A stretch of 64,000 nt of DNA from Alkalicoccus urumqiensis (GCF_002993335.1 NZ_PVNS01000008.1:124001-188000); one strand, 5' to 3'; counted from the stretch's first letter, positions 42,149 to 53,220 are shown. Translations and numbers: made by a program. The notes: generated from the sequence alone by a model not told the origin.

Positions 42149-43210
42149 TTGCAATTATTTGATACGAATCAATTTCAACAGGATCTGCTGGCATGGTACA
42201 GGTCCGAAAAGAGAGATCTCCCCTGGCGCAGAGAGAACGATCCGTACCGCATCTGGGTATCGGAAATTATGCTCCAGCAGACGAAAGTAGATACAGTTAT
42301 CCCTTATTATGAACGGTTTATGAACGATTTTCCCACCCTTCAGGCCCTGGCAGAGGCCCCGGAGGAAAAAGTGCTGAAAGCGTGGGAAGGACTCGGTTAT
42401 TATTCCCGGGCCAGAAATCTTCATGCAGCGGTTAAAGAAGTTCAGTCCCATTACGGCGGGCGGGTGCCGGATTCCGAAAAGGAAATCCACCAGCTGAAAG
42501 GAGTGGGGCCATATACAGCCGGGGCGGTATTATCCATTGCCTATCAGGTGCCGGCGCCTGCAGTAGACGGAAATGTCATGCGCGTCCTCTCCCGGCTTTT
42601 CTCCATGTACGATGATATTACGAAAGCATCCACACGTAAAATGTTCGAAGAGATTATCCGCGATATTATCTCAGAAGAGGACCCTTCCTCGTTTAATCAG
42701 GCCCTCATGGAACTTGGTGCGGTCATCTGTACACCGACAAGCCCGGGGTGCCTGCTCTGCCCTGTCGCGGATCACTGCCGGGCATCAGCTGAGGGGGTTC
42801 AGGAGCTTCTTCCTGTCAAACCAAAGAAAAAAGCACCTAAAACCGTCCACCTCCAGTCGCTCGTCCTCAGCTCGGAGGATGCGGTACTCGTGGAAAAACG
42901 GCCGGAAAAAGGGCTTCTTGCCAACCTGTGGCAGTTTCCGATGCTCGCCGATGGGGAACCCGAAGCTATGTGGACCAACTACGCGAAACAGAGAGACGGA
43001 ACGGTGCGGAACCTGACGTACGTCGCCCATATCCGGCACGTGTTTTCCCACCTTGTCTGGGAAATTGACGTCTACAAAGCTGAAGGATCCATCAGTAGTC
43101 CGGAGGAAAGACAGGCGTGGATGACGGAAGCGCAGATGGACGAAGCAGCATTTCCGGTCTCCCATCAGAAGATTAGAGAAGAAGTACAAAGCAGCAGTTC
43201 AGATCGATAA
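42149..43210 (+). CDS. mutY: A/G-specific adenine glycosylase MutY
   Basis: A 353-residue base-excision enzyme that removes adenine mispaired with 8-oxoguanine. Residues: catalytic Glu in SEIMLQQTKV (about 39), helix-hairpin-helix LKGVGPYTAGAV, catalytic Asp in PAVDGNVMR (about 138), and the iron-sulfur ligands C-X6-C-X2-C-X5-C in the segment starting CTPTSPGC (about 193). The C-terminal Nudix-like domain that reads 8-oxoguanine is present (FPMLADGEPEA, HVFSHLVWEI). The TTG start has AGAGGTG 8 nt upstream. Orthologous position to yfhQ in B. subtilis. Confidence 0.93.
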   Translation: MQLFDTNQFQQDLLAWYRSEKRDLPWRRENDPYRIWVSEIMLQQTKVDTVIPYYERFMNDFPTLQALAEAPEEKVLKAWEGLGYYSRARNLHAAVKEVQSHYGGRVPDSEKEIHQLKGVGPYTAGAVLSIAYQVPAPAVDGNVMRVLSRLFSMYDDITKASTRKMFEEIIRDIISEEDPSSFNQALMELGAVICTPTSPGCLLCPVADHCRASAEGVQELLPVKPKKKAPKTVHLQSLVLSSEDAVLVEKRPEKGLLANLWQFPMLADGEPEAMWTNYAKQRDGTVRNLTYVAHIRHVFSHLVWEIDVYKAEGSISSPEERQAWMTEAQMDEAAFPVSHQKIREEVQSSSSDR

Positions 43211-43273
43211 AAAGACGGACACCCGGGGAAAACGACGCCCGGCGCTTCCGACTGACATTAGAGGAGGATGAAC

Positions 43274-44026
43274 ATGGATTTACAGTTGAAAGGAAAAACC
43301 GTGCTTGTCACCGGCGGATCGAAAGGAATCGGCCTTGGTATTGCCGAAGCATTTGAAAAGGAAGGAGCGCGGGTCGCAGTCGCTGCAAGAGGCAAAGAAG
43401 CGCTGGATCATGTACAGCAGCTGCATCCCGAATTTCTCTGTCTGGAGTCAGACATAACGAATGAAAGCCAGCGTACCGCTCTGATTGAGAATGTACGTAA
43501 AACATTCGGAGAGCTGGATATACTGATTAACAATGCCGGAGGTTCTGCAGGCGGGGAGACAATGGAAACGCCGCTTTCCTCGTTCAAGGAGGCAATGGAA
43601 CTGAACTATTTCTCTGCGCTGCATCTGGCACAGCTTGCCGCATCCGGGATGAATGAAGGAAGTGCAATTATCAATATTTCCTCTATCTTCGGACGGGAGG
43701 CAGGCGGAAAGCCGTCCTATAACAGCGCAAAAGCAGCGATGATTTCAATGACCAAATCCCTCGGCGACGAGCTTATTAAAGATGGTATCCGCGTCAATGG
43801 CGTGGCACCGGGATCGATTCTCCACCCGAGCGGCAACTGGCAGCGGCGCCTGGATGAAAATCCAGAAAAAATCCATGCATTTGTGGAACAGGAAATTCCG
43901 GCCGGCCGTTTCGGTACAGTCGAGGAAATTGCGGACGTCGTCGTGTTTCTCGCTTCGCCGAGAGCCGGCTGGGTCTCCGGAGCGACATTGAACGTCGACG
44001 GAGGCCAGTCCCGTTCGAACTTTTAA
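43274..44026 (+). CDS. Short-chain dehydrogenase/reductase
   Basis: A 250-residue classical SDR. The cofactor motif GGSKGIGLGIAEAF is near residue 15, NAGG near 88, catalytic serine in NISSIFG near 137 and the Y-x3-K pair in SYNSAKAAM near 150; the C-terminal VSGATLNVDGGQ is typical. It probably uses NADP(H) (basic residues after the first strand). The substrate is unknown. GAGGAGG fits the second ATG (43274). It occupies the place where B. subtilis has fabL directly after mutY, so it and the next three genes look inserted. Confidence 0.85.
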   Translation: MDLQLKGKTVLVTGGSKGIGLGIAEAFEKEGARVAVAARGKEALDHVQQLHPEFLCLESDITNESQRTALIENVRKTFGELDILINNAGGSAGGETMETPLSSFKEAMELNYFSALHLAQLAASGMNEGSAIINISSIFGREAGGKPSYNSAKAAMISMTKSLGDELIKDGIRVNGVAPGSILHPSGNWQRRLDENPEKIHAFVEQEIPAGRFGTVEEIADVVVFLASPRAGWVSGATLNVDGGQSRSNF

Positions 44027-44104
44027 CTTCAGGAACATTACTCCCGCCGGTAAGAAAAAAGTCTGGCAGATTATCGCTCCACCCGGACCACTCCCGGCGG
44101 GAAA

Positions 44105-44121
44105 CGTGATAATATATCACG
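44105..44121. promoter_or_regulatory. Perfect palindrome in the ywrD promoter region
   Basis: CGTGATA-ATA-TATCACG has 7-bp perfect arms and overlaps a TAATAT -10 candidate (44110-44115), 29 bp before the ywrD start. It is very likely an operator; the regulator is not in the window. Confidence 0.55.
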
Positions 44122-44149
44122 ATGCGTTATTAGGATGAAGGAGGATATT

Positions 44150-45763
44150 ATGTACACACCTACTGCAGAGCACTACCCTTATGGATCAAAACGGACAGTT
44201 ACATACGGTAAAAACGGCATGGTCGCCACGTCCCAGCCAATGGCGGCGCAGGCGGGCCTGGATATGCTGAAGCAGGGTGGCAACGCCGTCGATGCGGCCA
44301 TTGCAACGGCAGCGGCACTGACGGTAGTGGAGCCGACTTCCAATGGTATCGGAAGCGACGCCTTTGCGATCGTCTGGATTAAGGATAAGCTGTACGGACT
44401 GAATGGAAGCGGTCCGGCCCCTGCCTCGATCTCCATTGAAAAAGTTAAGGAGAAGGACGGAGAAGAAATGCCGGTATTCGGACTGACGCCGGTTACCGTT
44501 CCGGGTACTCCCGCCTCCTGGGCAGCGCTTTCTAAACGATTCGGAAAGCTTCCATTTGAAAAATTAATGGAGCCGGCGGTCCGTTACGCCAGAGACGGGT
44601 TTCCTGTAAGCCCGGTGCTCGCTTCGTTTTGGAAGCGCGGTGCAGAAGCGTTCCGCTCCCGGTTTAAAGGGGAAGTATTTGATGAGTGGTTCCGGGTCTT
44701 TACGCCGGATGGGAAAGCTCCTGAGGCCGGGGAACTCTGGCGCTCACCGGATCATGCCGATACACTGGAGGAAATCGGCAAAACCGGCGCCCGATCCTTT
44801 TATGAAGGGGCACTTGCAGATAAAATGGATGCCTGTTCGAAAAAATATGACGGCTTTATCCGCCGGGAAGACCTCGAAGGGTTTGAGCCGGAGTGGGTGG
44901 ATCCCGTTTCTGTTTCCTATAAAGGGTACGATGTATACGAGATCCCACCGAACGGACAAGGAATGATCGCGCTTATGGGGCTGAATATGCTGAGAAACGA
45001 CGCGTTTACTTCCAGAGAGTCGGATCACACGTGGCACTATCAGATCGAAGCGATGAAACGGGCGTTTGCTGATGGGGAAAAGCAGATTACAGAGCGTTCA
45101 GACATGAACGTATCGGTGGAATCACTTCTTGATCCCTCCTATGCAGATTCCCGGAGAGAAGGAATAAAAGAAACAGCGCAGGAGCCGGAAGCCGGGGATC
45201 CGTCCGCCTCAGGCACGGTCTATCTAGCCTGCGCCGACAGCGAAGGAAATATGGTTTCCTTTATTCAGAGCAACTACATGGGCTTCGGTTCCGGTGTTGT
45301 TGTCCCTGGAACCGGCATCGCTCTTCAAAATCGGGGGCACAATTTCCATATGGACCCGGATCATGTCAATGCGCTGAGGCCCGGGAAGCGTCCGTATCAC
45401 ACGATAATTCCCGGCTTCTTAATGAAAGACGGCAGTGCTGTCGGACCGTTCGGTGTCATGGGCGGCTTTATGCAGCCTCAGGGACATATGCAGGTGATCA
45501 TGAATACACTTGATTTTGGGCTGAATCCGCAGCAGGCGCTGGATGCTCCGCGTTGGCAGTGGACCGGAGGGAAAAACGTCCTCCTGGAACAGGCTGTGCC
45601 GAACGCACTCGTTCAGCAGCTGGCGGCAAGAGGACATCACGTATCGGTCACCCATGATTCCGGCAGCTTCGGCAGAGGGCAGATTATCTGGCGCAATCCG
45701 GAAACCGGTGTGCTGGCAGGAGGAACGGAGGCAAGAACGGATGGCACGATCGCAGCCTACTGA
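44150..45763 (+). CDS. ywrD: Gamma-glutamyltransferase family protein (YwrD type)
   Basis: A 537-residue Ntn-hydrolase precursor. SQPMAAQAGLDMLKQGGNAVDAA near the start is the family hallmark (given here as separate parts: SQPMAAQAG, LDMLKQGGNAVDA). The self-cleavage threonine lies in SASGTVYLACAD near residue 362, and GGFMQPQGHMQ with the C-terminal small-subunit motifs follow. No signal peptide is seen, so it is probably cytoplasmic, unlike secreted Ggt. In B. subtilis ywrD also lies with the split chromate-transporter pair ywrA/ywrB, as here. ATG at 44150 follows AAGGAGG. Confidence 0.85.
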   Translation: MYTPTAEHYPYGSKRTVTYGKNGMVATSQPMAAQAGLDMLKQGGNAVDAAIATAAALTVVEPTSNGIGSDAFAIVWIKDKLYGLNGSGPAPASISIEKVKEKDGEEMPVFGLTPVTVPGTPASWAALSKRFGKLPFEKLMEPAVRYARDGFPVSPVLASFWKRGAEAFRSRFKGEVFDEWFRVFTPDGKAPEAGELWRSPDHADTLEEIGKTGARSFYEGALADKMDACSKKYDGFIRREDLEGFEPEWVDPVSVSYKGYDVYEIPPNGQGMIALMGLNMLRNDAFTSRESDHTWHYQIEAMKRAFADGEKQITERSDMNVSVESLLDPSYADSRREGIKETAQEPEAGDPSASGTVYLACADSEGNMVSFIQSNYMGFGSGVVVPGTGIALQNRGHNFHMDPDHVNALRPGKRPYHTIIPGFLMKDGSAVGPFGVMGGFMQPQGHMQVIMNTLDFGLNPQQALDAPRWQWTGGKNVLLEQAVPNALVQQLAARGHHVSVTHDSGSFGRGQIIWRNPETGVLAGGTEARTDGTIAAY

Positions 45764-46303
45764 CGGAAAGAAGCTGCAGCGGCAGCTGTTCGCCGGGTTT
45801 TTCCGCGTGGGAATGCTCGGCTACGGCGGGGGACCGGCCTCCATTCCTTTAATTCAAAAAGAAGCGGTGGATACGTACCAGTGGATGGATGAAGAAGAAT
45901 TTGCGGATATACTGGCTATCGGGAACACGCTTCCCGGCCCAATTGCAACGAAAATGGCCGGCTACATCGGCTGGAGGAAAGCAGGAGCACTGGGGATGGC
46001 GAATGCTATCGCTGCTTCTGTCGTCCCGACAGTCATTCTCATGGTTATTCTGCTCGTGTCGCTTGCCTCGTTCCGGGAATACAGCTGGGTGCAGGGCATG
46101 ACGCAGGGTGTTCTTCCGGTCGTGGCTGTCATGCTTGGCGTTCTTACATGGAGCTTTTTGAAGAAAGCCTCCGTGTCGATGGGGGGGACAGCGGCAGCCG
46201 GACTGGCTGTCGTTTCCGCCGTTCTGATTGAATGGCTCGGTCTTCATCCAGCGTTTCTAATCGCGGCTTTAATCCTTATTGTTCTTGGAAGGAGGAGCCG
46301 CAC

Positions 46304-46307
<4 letters not shown>
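45741..46307 (+). CDS. Chromate transporter family, short subunit 1 (YwrB type)
   Basis: A 188-residue half-size CHR protein with about five or six helices. The family motif GYGGGPASIPLIQKEAV is near the N-terminus and GNTLPGPIATKMAGYIG near residue 60. Short-chain CHR proteins work as pairs in opposite membrane orientation. It overlaps the end of ywrD by 23 nt. The physiological substrate in such pairs may be chromate or another anion. Confidence 0.85.
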
Positions 46308-47634
<1,327 letters not shown>

Positions 47635-47662
47635 TCGATTTCCCTCATTCCGTGTCATTTTT

Positions 47663-47711
47663 GTTTATTCATAGTATACTGGAAAGGAGACAACGTATAG
47701 TATGAATAAAC
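47663..47711. promoter_or_regulatory. Large inverted repeat upstream of the 150-residue protein gene
   Basis: Arms gtttattcatagtatac (47663-47679) and gtatagtatgaataaac (47695-47711) match at 16 of 17 positions around a 15-bp spacer. The left arm contains a TATACT -10 candidate. It may be a cooperative operator or a leader-RNA hairpin. Confidence 0.5.
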
Positions 47712-47748
47712 GCCGGCCTCTGTGTGTGATTCAGAGAGGGGGAAACGA

Positions 47749-48201
47749 ATGTTTCGTAAAAAACGAAAGGCTGCCGGGGAAGAACCGGCGTGGGAAGTCA
47801 TTTCCTGCAGTCAGGATGATATCCGGCAGGCGGTGAACGCATTTGCCAGACAGGCAGATCAGCGGATTTCGCTCCGGTCCCTGATACGTCAGGACAACAG
47901 TCTGGATCCGGAGCTTCTGGCACCGCATCTCGGCGGCATACCCGACAGACCCTTTTATATGTCCAAGGAAACATTTGAAGTTGCTGAAGAGCAGGAGCTT
48001 GTGAAAATGCTTGACTATGCGCAGATAGCCGTCGATCAATATTTTCTCGAAACGGGGAACTATCCGACGATGGATGGCGCGAGGAGCGGAAAGGTCAGCT
48101 ATTTCAAGCTGCAGCATTATTTAAAGGAAAAACCCCCGATGGATTTGTATCTTGACCCTGGAGACAGGATGGTGACGCACCGGAAGCCGGCGGAAATGTA
48201 A
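47749..48201 (+). CDS. Conserved cytoplasmic protein of unknown function (possibly DUF3939)
   Basis: A 150-residue protein with a basic N-terminus (FRKKRKAAGEE). SQDDIRQAVNAFARQAD and LLAPHLGGIPDRPFYMSKETF are followed by an acidic helix (VAEEQELVKMLDYAQIAVDQ) and a short beta-rich end with YLDPGDRM. Size and order remind me of DUF3939 proteins of Bacillus, without certainty. GAGGGGGAAACG precedes the ATG. It lies 16 nt before ntdP, so the two may share an mRNA. Confidence 0.6.
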   Translation: MFRKKRKAAGEEPAWEVISCSQDDIRQAVNAFARQADQRISLRSLIRQDNSLDPELLAPHLGGIPDRPFYMSKETFEVAEEQELVKMLDYAQIAVDQYFLETGNYPTMDGARSGKVSYFKLQHYLKEKPPMDLYLDPGDRMVTHRKPAEM

Positions 48202-48216
48202 CAGGAGGAACTGTTT

Positions 48217-48744
48217 GTGGAATTTCCGACGGTAGGAAGTACAATTGAAGTGCAGAGCTACAAGCACGATGGTACCCTTCACCGCGTCTGGGAGGAAACG
48301 GTTATTTTAAAAGGCACGACACAGGAAGTGATCGGCGGAAATGACCGTATTCTCGTGCAGGAATCAGACGGACGGCACTGGCGGACGAGGGAGCCTGCCA
48401 TCTGCTATTTCACGGCACACAGCTGGTTTAATGTCATTGGAATGATTCGTGATGATGGTATTTATTACTACTGTAATCTCGGCACACCTTTTACCTATGA
48501 TTCAGAAGCGCTGAAATATATCGATTATGATCTGGATATTAAGGTGTTTCCTGATATGACGTACAAACTGCTGGATGAGGATGAATTTCAGCTTCATAAA
48601 AAAGAAATGAATTATCCTCCGGAAGTGGAGACAATTCTCCAGCGCGCTGTGGATGAGCTGGTTTCCTGGATCAGCTCACAGAAGGGACCGTTTGAACCAG
48701 GCTTTATTGAATACTGGTACGAGCGGTTTCTGCATCACCGATAA
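48217..48744 (+). CDS. ntdP: Nucleoside tri-/diphosphate phosphatase (DUF402)
   Basis: A 175-residue hydrolase equivalent to YgaC/Ntd[34 protein letters not shown], then [11 protein letters not shown] with YDLDIKVF and LLDEDEF give the DUF402 barrel with its acidic metal-binding residues. Family members dephosphorylate nucleoside tri- and diphosphates. The GTG start has AGGAGGA 7 nt upstream. Position before ygaD is as in B. subtilis. Confidence 0.9.
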   Translation: MEFPTVGSTIEVQSYKHDGTLHRVWEETVILKGTTQEVIGGNDRILVQESDGRHWRTREPAICYFTAHSWFNVIGMIRDDGIYYYCNLGTPFTYDSEALKYIDYDLDIKVFPDMTYKLLDEDEFQLHKKEMNYPPEVETILQRAVDELVSWISSQKGPFEPGFIEYWYERFLHHR

Positions 48745-48758
48745 ACAGAAATGAAGGG

Positions 48759-48790
48759 CCTGCCGGGCTTTCCAAACGGCAGGTCTTTCC
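48759..48790 (+). terminator. Weak terminator after ntdP
   Basis: cctgccg pairs with cggcagg around an 11-nt loop, followed by tctttcc. Confidence 0.5.
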
Positions 48791-48833
48791 TGTTGCAGTA
48801 AACCTGATTTTTCGTACGGAAAGGAGGTTCACA

Positions 48834-50573
48834 TTGGAAAGCATCAAAAGATATATGGTATTTATTCGTCCTTATTGGAAGGAAATCATTATTACCGTTC
48901 TGATCGGGATGCTGAAATTCGGTATCCCGCTGCTGATTCCGCTCATTTTGAAGTATGTCATCGACGATATTATCGGCGCTGAAAATATGTCCACCTCGGA
49001 GCAGATGGAGACATTGTACTGGCTGATGGGCGGTGCGCTCATTCTGTTTGTCGTTTTCCGCCCGCCGATCGAGTATTACCGGCAGTATTTCGCACAGTGG
49101 ACAGGTAATAAAATTTTATATGATATACGGGAGCAGCTGTTCACACACCTGCAGAAGTTAAGTTTGACATTTTATGCGAACCGTAAAAGCGGGGAAGTTA
49201 TTTCCCGGGTAATAAACGATGTGGAGCAGACGAAAAACTTCATTATGACCGGGATGATGAACATCTGGCTCGATATGTTCACCATTATCGTGGCCATTAT
49301 CATCATGCTGACGCTGGATCCGCTGCTTACACTCGTTGCCGTCGCACTGCTGCCGCTGTTTGGATTCGCGGTAAAGTATTTCTACGGCAGACTCCGGGAT
49401 TTAACGCGACGGCGCTCGCAGGCACTTGCAGATGTGCAGGGACACCTTCATGAACGGCTCCAGGGCATCAGCGTCATTAAAAGCTTCGCGCTGGAAAATC
49501 ACGAGCAGAAGCAGTTCGACCAGCAGAATGAAAACTTTCTTGACAGGGCTGTCGATCATACACGCTGGAATGCCAAGACGTTTGCTGTTGTCAATACGAT
49601 CACGGATACAGCTCCGCTCCTCGTTATTTTTGCCGCCGCCGTTCTGGTTCTGCAGGCGGATCTGACAGTCGGCACGATGGTTGCCTTTGCGACCTACATG
49701 GAGCGTCTCTATGCACCGCTGCGCCGACTCGTCAACTCATCGACGCAGCTCGTGCAGTCCATCGCTTCCATGGACCGGATGTTTGAACTGATTGATGAGA
49801 AATACGATATTACGAACAAAAAAGATGCGCTTCCTTATACAAATGCATCGGGCGAGGTCATTTTCGACCGTGTTTCTTTCTCCTACGAGGAGGAGGAGGT
49901 CCTTCATGACGTCAGTTTCCGGGCGGAGCGCGGGGAAACGGTCGCATTCGTCGGCATGAGCGGCGGAGGAAAAAGTACGGTAATGAGCCTGATTCCTAGA
50001 TTTTACGATGTGGATGAGGGAGTGATCCGTATTGATGGGCGCGATGTCCGGGACTATGATGTGCACAGTCTGCGTCAGGAAATCGGAATGGTGCTGCAGG
50101 ATAACATTATTTTCAGTGATTCGATCCTGTTCAATATTCGGATGGGGCACCCGGAGGCATCGGAAGAAGAAGTTATTGAAGCGGCAAAAGCTGCCAATGC
50201 GCACGACTTCATCCAGTCGCTTCCCGAAGGTTATCATACAAAAATCGGCGAACGCGGCGTGAAGCTCTCAGGCGGTCAGAAGCAGCGCCTTGCCATTGCC
50301 AGAGTGTTTTTGAAAGACCCGCAGATTCTCATTTTTGATGAAGCCACGAGTGCGCTTGATCTGGAAAGCGAGCGCCTGATTCAGGATTCTGTAGAGCGTC
50401 TTGCGAAAGACCGGACGACATTTATCGTGGCGCACAGGCTGTCCACCGTCACCCATGCAGACAAGATCATCGTGATGGAAAACGGCCGCGTCCGGGAAAC
50501 CGGAAATCATTTAGAATTGATGCATCAGGATGGGAAATATGCACAGCTTTTCTCTATGCAGGAGCTCGGCTGA
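48834..50573 (+). CDS. ygaD: ABC exporter half-transporter (YgaD)
   Basis: A 579-residue fusion of a six-helix membrane domain (residues 1-320) with an ATPase domain. Walker A is GMSGGGKST near residue 380, the signature LSGGQKQR, Walker [13 protein letters not shown] and the switch histidine in VAHRLST. It should work as a homodimer exporting lipids or drugs, like Sav1866. The TTG start follows AAAGGAGG. Gene order ntdP-ygaD is as in B. subtilis. A terminator hairpin follows. Confidence 0.92.
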   Translation: MESIKRYMVFIRPYWKEIIITVLIGMLKFGIPLLIPLILKYVIDDIIGAENMSTSEQMETLYWLMGGALILFVVFRPPIEYYRQYFAQWTGNKILYDIREQLFTHLQKLSLTFYANRKSGEVISRVINDVEQTKNFIMTGMMNIWLDMFTIIVAIIIMLTLDPLLTLVAVALLPLFGFAVKYFYGRLRDLTRRRSQALADVQGHLHERLQGISVIKSFALENHEQKQFDQQNENFLDRAVDHTRWNAKTFAVVNTITDTAPLLVIFAAAVLVLQADLTVGTMVAFATYMERLYAPLRRLVNSSTQLVQSIASMDRMFELIDEKYDITNKKDALPYTNASGEVIFDRVSFSYEEEEVLHDVSFRAERGETVAFVGMSGGGKSTVMSLIPRFYDVDEGVIRIDGRDVRDYDVHSLRQEIGMVLQDNIIFSDSILFNIRMGHPEASEEEVIEAAKAANAHDFIQSLPEGYHTKIGERGVKLSGGQKQRLAIARVFLKDPQILIFDEATSALDLESERLIQDSVERLAKDRTTFIVAHRLSTVTHADKIIVMENGRVRETGNHLELMHQDGKYAQLFSMQELG

Positions 50574-50594
50574 GCAGATAAAATCATATGAAAA

Positions 50595-50634
50595 GCGTCC
50601 CGCAGTCGAAGGCAGACAGCGGGCCGTTTTTTTT
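50595..50634 (+). terminator. Terminator after ygaD
   Basis: cgtcccgc pairs with gcgggccg (one mismatch) around a long loop, followed by eight T. Confidence 0.65.
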
Positions 50635-50733
50635 GAAGGACAAGAAAGTTCGAAGCCTCTTCCGAGCCGGGATGCCAAGGGTTATAGTATTTCAACGTTC
50701 TGTTCTATGTGCCGTTTGTTTTTGTTAATGGAG

Positions 50734-51130
50734 CTTCTCCGCTTTTCGGCAGAAGCTTGCCGTGGGCTTGTCTTCCAGCCGGGCGCTGTTTGTACGGCTG
50801 CAGCGCATGAGCGGAGCCGGCCTATGGTTTGAGCCGCAGGGCAGCGAACTTCTGGCCTGCGGCGCGGCCGTGCGGAGCCATGCTTCTTCAATCGAAGCAA
50901 TGTCCAGCTCCAGCGCCCGCTCGCTCGAGGTTCCTTCAACCCTGCCGACGAAAGCGAAGATCAGCTTTCGTCGGCAGGGCTTCCAGGACTGGTCGCTCGT
51001 GATCAGGGCGCTTCCGCTTTTCAGATTCCCTCCGGAACGCGTACGGCTGCAGGTGCAGGCAGAAAACGGGTACCTATTCAACAGACCTCACTTTTCTTTT
51101 AAAACCAGGCGGTTTCTGCCTGGTTTATTT
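50734..51130 (+). repeat. Long dispersed repeat, copy 3 (most complete)
   Basis: About 400 bp. The first 290 bp match 8632-8919, and the remainder (from 51023) matches the tail of copy 2 (9403-9511). The nested dyad is best kept here: a perfect 16-bp inner stem (50940-50955 with 50964-50979) within outer AGCGCCC/GGGCGCT arms. It ends in a terminator-like hairpin, accaggc / gcctggt, with TTTATTT. It separates ygaD from the GntR-ABC operon. Confidence 0.8.
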
Positions 51131-51181
51131 GACGGCTCTACTCCGACCATTCAAAAAGTTTCCAGAATCAGGCTTGAACGG

Positions 51182-51208
51182 ATATACACAGTGTGCTACT
51201 GTGTATAT
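51182..51208. promoter_or_regulatory. GntR (YtrA-type) operator at the ABC operon promoter
   Basis: atatacacagt (51182-51192) and actgtgtatat (51198-51208) are perfect 11-bp inverted arms around a 5-bp spacer. The dyad lies 27 bp before the first gene of an operon whose second gene encodes a YtrA-type GntR protein. TTGAAC at 51174-51179 is a -35 candidate. Confidence 0.75.
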
Positions 51209-51235
51209 AAACATATACAGTTAGAGGTGATCGAT

Positions 51236-51970
51236 TTGGATTGGCGCATAACCTGGAAATTAATGAAATATGAATGGCGGTGGACGAAGCTGCACCATTA
51301 CTTGCTTCTGCTGCTGTATGCAGCAGGTCTTGCCTACTTTGCTGTACTGGTTCTCCCCATGCGGATGGGAGAGCCACAGCCGCTGACGGTGATGAATGAT
51401 TTTATTTTCATTGTGCTGTTAAGTTTAGGTGTTTATGCACCCAGGGGGTACGCATTTTTCGTACGTGAAGTGAAATCGCAGCTGTATGCAGCACCTCTAT
51501 TTCTGCAGTGGCGTCCGCTTCCGGTTCCGGAGAATGTGCAGATCGTCTCGCGCATGCTGATGAGTGCGTGGTGGATGGTCATGATGCAGCTCTGTTTTCT
51601 CGTACTGCTGTATCTATTCAGCTGGATGACAGGTGTGCTCCTTCCGGAAAATCCGCTCTGGTTCGCCGTCCACTGGATGATCGCGTGCAGCGTTTTTGCC
51701 GGCATGGCACCGGCTTCAGAGCCTGGAGATAAAATGTCTATGCTGAAAATTGTCTTGTTTTGTTTCGGTGTTTTTGCCGGGCTTATCATCTTGTCCCTTG
51801 CCGTTTTTTTCATAAGCGGCGGGCGGTTTATCTGGGAATGGTTTCTCGCTGCATCCAGCTCCCAACCGCTCCTTCTGACCATCCTGCTCCTTTCCGCTTC
51901 CACCTGCAGCAATTTCGGCTGGGTTCAGTATATGCGCCACTATATGAAAAAAACGAATTATACCGTTTAG
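51236..51970 (+). CDS. Membrane protein, first gene of the GntR-ABC operon
   Basis: A 244-residue protein with six membrane helices. A short amphipathic N-terminus rich in Trp (DWRITWKLMKYEWRW) precedes helix 1. It could be a permease subunit partnering the ATPase encoded at 52363, as membrane proteins do in ytr-type operons. The open frame continues upstream into the repeat, but TTG 51236 has AGAGGTGA 6 nt before it and is the only start with a site. Family not recognised. Confidence 0.65.
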   Translation: MDWRITWKLMKYEWRWTKLHHYLLLLLYAAGLAYFAVLVLPMRMGEPQPLTVMNDFIFIVLLSLGVYAPRGYAFFVREVKSQLYAAPLFLQWRPLPVPENVQIVSRMLMSAWWMVMMQLCFLVLLYLFSWMTGVLLPENPLWFAVHWMIACSVFAGMAPASEPGDKMSMLKIVLFCFGVFAGLIILSLAVFFISGGRFIWEWFLAASSSQPLLLTILLLSASTCSNFGWVQYMRHYMKKTNYTV

Positions 51971-51980
51971 GAGGGGTGCT

Positions 51981-52373
51981 ATGCTTCCGATCCATATCGA
52001 TCAGACGAGCCGTGCCCCGATTTATGATCAGGTGGAGAATGCTATAAAAGAGATGATAGAAACGGGAACACTGCCTCCCGGCGAGAAACTTCCTTCCGTC
52101 CGCAAGCTGGCAGCAGATTTAAAATGCAGTGTCATTACGACGCGAAGGGCGTATCAGAACCTGGAACAGAACGGCTTAATCCAGACGTATCAGGGGAAGG
52201 GAACCTTCGTGGCTGAGGCTGCCTCTGTCGATTATACGGAGGTTCGTAAAGAAGAAGTGCGGAGGCGTTTAACGGACGCCTGGAATCACGCGGAGGCTTT
52301 CGGCTTTTCTTCCGGAGACGTAAAGGAATGGCTGACGGACATTATGGAAAGGGGAGATTCCGGTGAAGATTAA
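51981..52373 (+). CDS. GntR family regulator, YtrA subfamily
   Basis: A 130-residue regulator. The winged helix is canonical: PIYDQVENAIKEMIETG, LPPGEKLPSVRKLAADL and TTRRAYQNLEQNGLIQT, followed by the wing GKGTFV. The C-terminal part is a short helical dimerisation arm without an effector domain, which defines the YtrA group. These proteins repress ABC operons and are relieved by cell-envelope antibiotics. GGAGGGG precedes the ATG. It should bind the dyad at 51182. Confidence 0.88.
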   Translation: MLPIHIDQTSRAPIYDQVENAIKEMIETGTLPPGEKLPSVRKLAADLKCSVITTRRAYQNLEQNGLIQTYQGKGTFVAEAASVDYTEVRKEEVRRRLTDAWNHAEAFGFSSGDVKEWLTDIMERGDSGED

Positions 52374-53220
52374 AAACTGGAAAGGCATAAATAAGCATGC
52401 TGCAGCAGAAATGAGTATACTGCCCGGCCGGGTGTACGTGCTGATTGGCGAAAACAGTGCCGGGAAAACGATGCTGCTCCGGTCACTGATGGCGATGGTG
52501 CATCCCGGGGAAACGGTTTACGAAACGGAAAACGGCGCGCTTACGGAGCTGGAATGGAAAGAACAGACAGCCTACGTCCCTCAGGAGATGACTGCCTATC
52601 AAAAAACGACACTCCGTCAGGCAGCGGAACTCCATCAGATCGTCTGCAGCGACTGGAGTGAAGGGCACTTCACACATTTTATTGAATCTTTTGGGCTTGA
52701 ACTGAACAAGCCGCTGGATCAATTATCCGGTGGAAAGCAGAAACTTGCAGGCTGCGCACTGGCTTTATCCCGGAATACAAGCCTGCTTGTCATGGATGAG
52801 CCGTTCGCTGGTGTCGATTTCCCGGGCCAGCAGAAATTAAAAGAAGCCTGTATTGACTGGCTTGAAGAAGATGAGAGCCGTTCCATCGTGTATACATCCC
52901 ACCAGGCAGGCGATATTCAGGATCTCGGAGATTATATATACCCAGTGCTGGACGGCACCGTTCTTCCCGGTGTGGAGAAAGATTCACTTATGCAGGAAGC
53001 GGCATTTGTCTGGCTGAAAGAGGAAAGTGGAAACCAAAGAAGCACGTTATTCGTAGAGCAGAAAAGACAAGGGCAGCTGGTCCAGGGAGTGACGTTTTCC
53101 CTGACGCAACTGCTGGAGGAACTTCAGGAGAACAACAGTGGAGCAGAGCACATTCAGAACCTTTCGATCGGCGAGGCGCTCGATCTCTACCTGCAGCATC
53201 AAAGGAGGAAAACGGTATGA
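52363..53220 (+). CDS. ABC transporter ATPase (YtrB-like)
   Basis: A 285-residue ATPase. Walker A GENSAGKT has Ser in place of the usual Gly (GxxxxGK is kept), the signature is LSGGKQKL and Walker B LLVMDEP; the switch histidine is in YTSHQAGD. The last 60 residues are an added domain. The GTG start overlaps the GntR stop by 11 nt. It is followed by a second ATPase gene with 4-nt overlap. The first-gene membrane protein is its likely partner. Confidence 0.85.
   Translation: MKIKNWKGINKHAAAEMSILPGRVYVLIGENSAGKTMLLRSLMAMVHPGETVYETENGALTELEWKEQTAYVPQEMTAYQKTTLRQAAELHQIVCSDWSEGHFTHFIESFGLELNKPLDQLSGGKQKLAGCALALSRNTSLLVMDEPFAGVDFPGQQKLKEACIDWLEEDESRSIVYTSHQAGDIQDLGDYIYPVLDGTVLPGVEKDSLMQEAAFVWLKEESGNQRSTLFVEQKRQGQLVQGVTFSLTQLLEELQENNSGAEHIQNLSIGEALDLYLQHQRRKTV

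Noticed and set aside
47702-47748. Candidate small gene starting at ATG 47702 (place where sspE might be expected)
   Set aside because: The frame runs into the next gene out of frame, the product has no small-acid-soluble-protein character, and the ATG lies inside the inverted repeat.
50762-51235. Long in-frame extension upstream of the membrane protein gene at 51236
   Set aside because: It reads through repeat copy 3, the terminator-like tail and the GntR operator; the TTG at 51236 has a proper ribosome site.
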